From positions 138,324,148-138,388,147 of the forward strand of contig NC_066580.1 in the NCBI RefSeq assembly GCF_024323335.1: a DNA stretch of 64,000 nucleotides, given 5' to 3'. Position numbers and translations under genes: made by a program. This DNA comes from Lathyrus oleraceus (Eukaryota > Streptophyta > Magnoliopsida > Fabales > Fabaceae). Shown here piece by piece: positions 55,457 through 64,000 of the stretch (the stretch's first letter is position 1; the number at the start of each line of letters is the position of its first letter). The notes beneath the pieces are model-generated. The model was not told where the DNA came from and did not search any database. It worked only from the letters and a program-made list of their open reading frames with translations.

Positions 55457-56633
55457 TGTAAGAACAAGATTTGGTTCTGCATCTGGCCTTAAGTTTTTAT
55501 GATAATAATACACAAGTTCTTAAAGAACAATTTTGTACCCCAATAGTTTTGTTAGGTGTGCAGCTACTAGAAACAAGTTTTGACTCTGAGAAAGTGACTT
55601 GTGATGTCATTAGACTCTAAACCTAGTGCACTATGATTCAAAGAAGTAAAATGATGTGTGTTCTACAAAGATAATCAAGCTCTGGATTACTCTGTTCAAT
55701 GCTTCTGATCATCACTCATCCAGAAAGCTTCGGTTTATAACTCTGATGAGAGAAACATTTGATGTTATTAAGCTTTAATGTCTTGTGCTCAACAATCTGA
55801 TAAACTGTGTCACCAGACTCTAGATCAAGACTTTGAAGACCAGGTTCTGAAGACTCTCTCAAACAGACTTTGATTCTTCTATACATGCTTCATCAACTCT
55901 CTTTCTGAAGCCTCTGAATATTAGAAGTTAAAATCAAAAAGTTTAACGTGAGAAAATAGTACACATTAGAAGATCAATATTCTTTCCACTACACTGATCT
56001 CGTGAGGAAAATATTGTATTATTGTACCATTTTGTCTCCCATTTTCACAAACTGTTATGCAAGGACATAACTACTTGTGGAATTCCATTTCTGCCCTCCA
56101 ATGGATATTTCTATTGCCTATATAAAGGAGTATTGGAAGAATGGAACAACAAGAAAAACTTCTACATGAACATTGAAATATTGTGAAACTTTTGAGGGAA
56201 AGAAAAGCATACACGCAAGGAACTTTTGTTCATACACTTTCATAGAAAACATTTTTTGTGTGTAAATATTTATAATACATTTGTGTAATATACTTTCATA
56301 GAAGCATCTTTGTAACACACTTTGTTTCTCAACTTTTGAGTTATATTTCCTTGAGACACTAGGGTATAGTCATAATTTCTCAAGAAGACATTGACAGTTT
56401 GTCTTTGTGGTTGTAATCAAGTTTGGCTACAGTAGATTAAGTTCTTGTAATAAAGCGAAATCACATTGGTGGGTGGAATAGAGGTAGCTTCTTTAACAGT
56501 GAACCAGGATAAAAATATTTGTGTTCATTATTTTTATTCTAAGTTATATCCTTGTTGTTTTAGGTAGCAAAATATTTTCATTTTAGAAACCCAACCCCCC
56601 CCCCCCCCTTTTCTTGTGTTTCAGTAACCTTCA
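55457..56633 (+). repeat. 5' LTR of the SIRE-like element
   Basis: 1177 bp from TGTAAGAACA to ...CCTTCA. A TATA-like TATATAAAGG lies near 56120, and a run of about 17 C is at 56592-56608. A primer site related to TGGTATCAGAGC, here TGGCATCAGACC, begins at 56636. Confidence 0.8.
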
Positions 56634-59600
56634 ATTGGCATCAGACCTCGAGTTCTGGTATTAATTGTTTATTAAACACTTCACCATGTCAGATAACGAT
56701 CATGATTTTTAAAACACAATGGCACAAGTCCCTCCACCGGCTGCACCAGTTGCTAACAACATCAGAGATCACTATAGTGCCAAAACCCGTGTTTTTGATG
56801 GAGAAAATTTTGACTATTGGAAAGACAGAATTGAAAGTCTATTTCTTGGTCATGATGTGGATTTATCGGATATGGTAGTTGATGGTTACATTTGTCCTGT
56901 TGATGATAATAGTAACAAGTTAGAAATAAGAGTGATTACTAATTAACAAAAGTAAGATTACATAAATCATCATAAAGCTAGAATCATTTTGGTGAATGTT
57001 ATATCATTTTCTGACTATGAGAAGATCACAAATACAGACACAGGTAAGTCTATATTTGAATCCTTAAAGATGAATCATGAAGGAAATGCTCAAGTGAAAT
57101 AAACAAAGGTGTTTGCCTTGATACAAAAATATGAAGCCGTCAAAATGGAGGATGATGAAATATTTGAGAACATGTTCTCAAGGTTTCAGGACTAAAGGTT
57201 CTAAACAAAGGTTACTCTACTGCAAATCATGTTAAGAAGAGTATCAAAAGCTTACCCAAGAGATAGAGATATGTGGTAACTGCATTGAAGATGTTTAAAG
57301 ATCTAAATAACAACACTCTTGAAGAACTTGTAAGTTCTTTAAGAAGTCACAAGATAGAGCTTGAAGAGGACGAGTCTCGAAGAAAAGTTAAATATGTGGC
57401 TCTGAAATCTATGGAAAAGTATGAAAAGACTAAAGCCTTTCAAGTTGAAGAAGAAGAGAAGTCTAAAGGAGAAGATGTCTTGTCTCTTATTTCCATAAGA
57501 GTTAACAAACTCTATAATAATGGACAAATCAAGTTCAGAGGATAAAGAAGGACAGGTGGTCGCTTCGAGTCTACATCTGGATTGAAAAAGTCGGGTGCTA
57601 GCAAAGAAATTACCTGTTTTGAATGCAATGAGCCATGTCACTGTAAAAATGAATATCACAAGCTAAGAAAATACAGACTAAATAAGAAAGTCTTTAAAAG
57701 TAAGAATAAAGGTATGATGGCTACCTAGGATGACTCTGAATCCTCAGAAGATGACTATGAGGAAAAGCAAGCAACGTGGAACTGATGGCATGCACAAAAG
57801 CATCTAATGATAAGACACAATCAAAATCAAAATTAGAATCAAAGTTGGACTCTGAAGAGACCTCCTTAGTAGCACAGTTAAAACACCAGTCATAGTACTT
57901 GGACTTTGGTTACTCATGAAACATGACAAGAATAAGGCATATGTTCCAAGACTTTAAACTTAAGCCTGGTGGCTTTGTGGGTTTCAGAGGTAATCAGAAA
58001 GGGAAAATTATAGGCTCTGGAACAGTTGGTAATGGTTATCTCCCTTTTATTACTAATGTTTTATTAGTTGATGGATTAATGCATAATTTATTGCCCATAA
58101 TTAAATTAAATGACAATGGTTATGGTATAATCTTTAATCAACATCTTGTAAAGTTGTTAGTCAAATAGATGGCTTCATTCTTTTCAATGGAAAGAGGAAA
58201 AATAACATTTACAAAATTATACCTCCTGATCTTAAAAATCAAAATGTTAAGTGTCTCATGTCTGTTAATGAAGAGCAATGGATCTGACATAGACGATTGA
58301 GCCATGCTAGCATGAGAAGAATTCCTCATCTAAATAAGCTTAATTTAGTCAGAGGCCTTCCAAATATGAAGTTCTCTTCAGATGCTCTTTGTGAAGCATG
58401 TCAGAAAGGCAAGTTTTCAAGAACTTCTTTTAAAGTAAGGAATGTTATTTCTACCTCTAGGCCTTTGGAACTCTTGCATATTGACCTTTTTTGTCCAGTG
58501 AAAATTGCTTATGTCAATGGCAAGAAATATGGTTTAGTCATTGTTGATGACTACAACAGATGAACATGGGTTAAATTCTTAAGACACAAGGATGAGTCAC
58601 ATTCTGTGTTCTCTACTTTCTGCTCATAAGTGCAAAATGAGAAAGATTCTAAAATTGTTAAAGTCAGAAGTGATCATGGTGGTGAGTTTGAAAATAAGCA
58701 TTTTGAAAAACGTTTTGATGAAAATGGAATTTACCATGATTTCTCCTGCACTAGAACTCCACAACAAAATGGAATTGTAGAGAGGAAGAATATGAATTTT
58801 CAAGAAATGGCCAGAACCATGATTAATGAGAAAAACATGGATAAACACTTCTAAATGGAGGCAATTATCACAACGTGTTATGTTCAGAACATGATCTCTA
58901 TAAGACCTATTATGGGTAAGACTCCTTATGAATCATGGAAGAATAGAAAACCTAACATTTCTTATTTCCATCCTTTTGGATGTAACTGTTTTATTCTAAA
59001 CACTAAAGACAAATTGAACAAGTTTAGTTCTAAGGCACAAAAGTGTATAATGTTAGGATACTATTAATGCTCTAAAGGTTATAGAGTATATAACACTGAA
59101 ACACGAATTATTGAGAAATCAATTCATGTTAGTTTTGATAATAAGCTTGACTCTGAAAAGTCAAAGCTAGTTGAGAAGTTAGTAGATTTGGAGATTACCT
59201 ATTCAGGATCTGGAGGTAAAGAATCAAAAGCTAAAGAATCTGAGGCAAAAGACCCTGGAATTGTTCAACCAGAAGTTGTTGAAGCTCATACACCTCTGAG
59301 AAAGCACAGACAAAGATCTTCACATTCTGAAGAATTTATTCTAGAAGATAAAATGGAACCCGTCATAACCATATCCTCTTTAAAACCCTCTAAAGAGACT
59401 CTTATGGGTTTGGTGTCCCTCATAGAACTTGTATCTATTGATGAAGCACTTCTCGACACTAAATGGGTTTTGGAAATGCAAGAAGAACTAAACAAATTAT
59501 CCAAAAATGATGTGTGGAATCTTATACCTAGACCAAAATGAATTCATGTCATTGGGACCAAATACATTTTCACAAATAAGTTGAATGAGAAAGGAGAAGT

Positions 59601-60480
59601 GGTAAGGAACAAGGCCAGGCTAGTGGCACAAGGTTATAGTCAGCAAGAGGGAATTGACTATATTGAGACTTTTGCACCAATTGACATGTTAGAGTCTATT
59701 CGTCTCTTAATTTCATTTGTTGTTAATCATAATATCATCTTATATCAGAAGGACGTTAAGAGCGCATTTCTGAATGGTTACATAACTGAAGAAGTGTATG
59801 TACACCAACCTCCTGGTTTTGAAAATCACAAAAATCCATATTTTGTTTTCAAACTTAAGAAATCTTTGTATGGTATGAAACAAGCTCCTAGATCATGGTA
59901 TGAAAGACTAAGCAATGATTTTACCAGAAGAAAGGTTGATACTACTCTATTCTGTAAGACATTCAAAAATTATATTCTAGTTGTTCAAATTTACGTGGAT
60001 GATATTATATTTGAATATGCTAATGCTACTTTGTTCAAGGAGTTTGCTAAGTCAATGCAAGCAGAGTTTGAGATGAGTCTGATGAGAGAACTCGAGTTCT
60101 TTCTGGGTATCCAGATTAACCAAAGTTCATAAGGAACATATATCCATCAGATAAAATATACCAAAGAGCTTATGAAGAAGTTTGACATGTTAGATTGAAA
60201 GCCATCTAAAACTCCAATGCATCCTACTTGTATTCTAGAGAAGGATGAGATAAGAAATAAGGTAGAGAAAAAGGTATACATAGGTATGATAGGGTCTCTC
60301 TTAAACTTAACTATTTCTAGACCCGACATTTTATTCAATGTCTATTTATATGCTCGCTTCTAATCAGATCCTAAAGAGTCTCACTTAACAGTTGTTAAGA
60401 GGATTTTCAAGTATCTGAAAGGTACTACTAACCTTTGGTTGTGTTATATAAAATCAAAAGTGTACAGACTATTAAGTTAC

Positions 60481-61222
60481 TAATGACTTCTCTGCAAGTG
60501 TACCGATACTATCAAAGTAATAAAAAGATCGAATCCACAAAACTGCCTCTAAGCAAGACAAAATGTGTGCAATTTGGAAAAACTAGTAAACATGTGTGTG
60601 TGTGTGTGGGGGGGGAGGGGGAGGGAGGGGCGGGTCAGGTTTTAGTGTGAAAAGTAAATAAACGAGTAAACAATGTCACTAAAGTAGTCAGGTTGTGTTG
60701 TAGAAACCCATATTCTTCTCTTGTTGATGTTTGATGCCCTGTATGAATTATCTAATCATTATAACCTCACGGCGAATTAACAAACCCATTATAGCCGATC
60801 CCTCACAAAATAACTCACTAACAACTACCAGGAGATTTCTATTCCTAGTCCACCAACGTAAGCATGGTTAAGCGATGTATAGAATGTTAACTCTCTATGC
60901 CATTACTCGGGGTCTCCTATCCCTATTCAACCAGCGTAAGTACAACAACTTCCCTAGATCCAACGCATAGACTAATGGTCAGTATTCCTTGTGTGCCCGA
61001 AATCATATTAAAAGAGCATCTCACATAAAAAACGTTACGAACAAGAAACAATTGAATAAAATTAAAGATCAATAGGTTCATACAGTGGTCAAATCAACAT
61101 AGAATCCAACAATTGAGAAACAAGTTCATCATAACACAACATAACCTAGAAGAATTTAGCTACTTATAGTGTCATTAAAAATACCACAATTGATAAACAA
61201 TTATAACATAAGAAGTTTCTTG
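60481..61222 (-). repeat. Partial left (3') LTR of the Athila-like derivative
   Basis: It starts TAATGACTTCTC, where the right copy has TGATGACTTCTC. It carries a G-rich tract at 60608-60635. Similarity to 62614-63335 is clear throughout, but the outer quarter of the LTR is replaced by other sequence. Confidence 0.8.
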
Positions 61223-61870
61223 TGTAAGTTATGAGTATACCTAAGTGATAGGTGAATTAGGACTTAAAAAATTTATCCTATTTTTATAAGAATTTGTTCT
61301 ATCATTTTTGGTTAGGTTAGGCGATGAAAGCGGTAAATGATAACACCAAAATACACTACATATTTGACTCGGATTGCACATATTTTACCATCCTTTATTA
61401 TCATTTATATTGTTATGCTGGTATTTTTCCTTGTTTTAAGGTACATGTCCTAGAAAAGGCCTTACTCGAAGAAACGAAGCAAAACAGAGGAAAACAAATA
61501 AAAATGAGTAAAATGTACACACGGCGTTCACCATAGAGGTAGCCGCGGGGAAGATGATGTGTCTCACGTCCCAACGGTCACAAAGATTGGATCTGGTCAT
61601 TTTGGGAACATGGCGTTCGCCATCCCTACATGGTGATCGCCATCTTTGATAATGGCGCTCTAGTCAAAGGTAGTTGGAGATTCACCCCATGACCATCATT
61701 TTTTCCTCACACGAATGTCGAATTATTTACATGCTTCCATATGTCTAGTACTAGTATAAATAGGCCATAAAGTTCATTGTTTTGAGCATCCAAGCTTAGT
61801 TGCAGCATAAGCCATATATTCACTGTTAAAGCGATAATTCGTCACAAAAGTTTAATTTGGGCATTTGCTT
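61223..61870 (+). mobile_element. Foreign LTR-like segment within the derivative
   Basis: This stretch does not match the right LTR. It has a TATAAATAG box at 61755-61763 and promoter-like spacing, with a repeated GGCGTTCGCCAT/GGTGATCGCCAT motif near 61611-61652. It looks like the U3-R part of another retrotransposon on the plus strand, joined by recombination. Family not identified. Confidence 0.4.
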
Positions 61871-61895
61871 AAGTTTTGCATCTGCCCCATATTAT

Positions 61896-62270
61896 TCATG
61901 TTGTAATTTGGGCATTTGCGCAACAAAAGTTTAAATCATTCCCAAGTGTCATAAAGAGACTCAATTTCCTACTACTCAAAATTAACAATTTCTGCTCGAT
62001 GCTCGGTAAACTGAGTAGTAGTAAAAAATGTTTCAAGAAATTTATCCTCCAATTCCTTCCAAGTCCGGATTGTTCCATTTGGAAGGAAAACCAACCAATC
62101 TTTTTCCCTTCCAATCAGTGAGGGCCCAAACAACCTCACTTTAATCTGTTCTTCAATGGCATCAATAGGTTTTCACATTGAATTTGTCTCATAAAAGCGT
62201 GCAAGATGCGCCCATGGATCTCTAATCGTGTTCCCGTCGAACAGATTTTCTCTGAAACCTGAACTGATTT
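61896..62270 (-). pseudogene. Athila-type gag fragment
   Basis: On the minus strand, IEEQIKVRLFGPSLIGREKD, WLVFLPNGTIRTW, ELEDKFLETFFTTTQF and SLYDTWE can be read, the core of the retrotransposon gag domain. Stops interrupt it near 61960. The remaining interior (62270-62590) is non-coding leader. Confidence 0.65.
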
Positions 62271-62613
62271 ACAATAGTCCCTCATACTGAGGGGTTGTAC
62301 AACTACCATGACTTCTTCTTCAGAGTCAGAAAAACTTGATAATTGTTATTCTTCTAGTATTCCTCCGTCCAGAGCTGCTTATCTAACTGCTTTTCTAAGA
62401 GCATGTGCGGTTCTCTTAGTTTCTAGATCAAATGGAATTAATGATGATCCTGAACTGCACATACACAAACAGAAAATACCTCAGTAGGACTATAATAAAC
62501 AAGAAATTAAAACAAAAATCAGAAAGACTAAAGATAACAATAAAAATAAAAATAACCACACAAACGTCGCCTTGTTGAAAAATCAACAGTCCCTGACAAC
62601 GGTGCCAAAAACT

Positions 62614-63855
<1,242 letters not shown>

Positions 63856-64000
63856 GTTACTATGATGTTGATTATGTCGGGGATATACTATAAAGAAAAA
63901 TCACTTCTGAAAACTATCAATTTCTGGGAGACAATTTGATCTCATGGTCCAGCAAGAGACAATCAACAACTGAAGCTGAGTATATTGCAGCATCTGGATG

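Overview
This window looks like nuclear DNA from a flowering plant, most likely a papilionoid legume with a large, repeat-rich genome (the Pisum/Vicia/Lens group is my guess). The DNA is AT-rich, one gene has many introns, and long retrotransposons of the Athila, Tekay/Del and SIRE types are nested in one another. No bacterial, organellar, CRISPR or RNA-gene content was seen. The species call is inference; no host marker was tested.

Only two host genes look functional, both on the minus strand. At 8877-9569 is an intronless RING-H2 ubiquitin ligase of the ATL family. At 10929-31763 is the bifunctional enzyme 6-phosphofructo-2-kinase/fructose-2,6-bisphosphatase (F2KP). I rebuilt the latter as 23 coding exons giving a continuous 738-residue protein: starch-binding domain, kinase, then phosphatase. 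Its size comes from introns filled with mobile DNA. Intron 2 (5.4 kb) holds a Ty1-copia element, and intron 14 (4.9 kb) holds copia debris, a SINE and a long hairpin.

Region by region: 1-2430 is a decayed plant-mobile-domain (MAIN-like) gene. 2665-5987 is a broken CACTA transposon. 6107-6760 is a non-LTR reverse transcriptase fragment. 7293-8386 is a second plant-mobile-domain remnant. 8877-31763 holds the two genes. From about 32.5 kb to the right edge there is a nest of retrotransposons. A Tekay/Del-like Ty3-gypsy element (32562-55456 and beyond) carries three tandem 1.2-kb units inside its 5' LTR. One unit was split by a young 12.2-kb Athila-like element (34654-46875, minus strand, target duplication TTTGA). 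The 3' LTR of the Tekay element was split by a solo LTR (53925-55338, ATAAT) and then by a SIRE-like copia element (55457 to the edge). The RNase H region of that SIRE element was split by an Athila-like derivative (60481-63855, GTTAC). The copia coding frame resumes exactly at 63861.

The F2KP enzyme would set the cytosolic level of fructose-2,6-bisphosphate, which controls sucrose versus starch partitioning. Nothing links the ATL gene functionally to it. I found no convincing undescribed multi-gene system. The observations most worth checking are a Gly-to-Ser change in the kinase P-loop, a GC-AG intron, a 119-bp near-perfect hairpin with a filler copied from a neighbouring intron, and LTR-internal tandem amplification.
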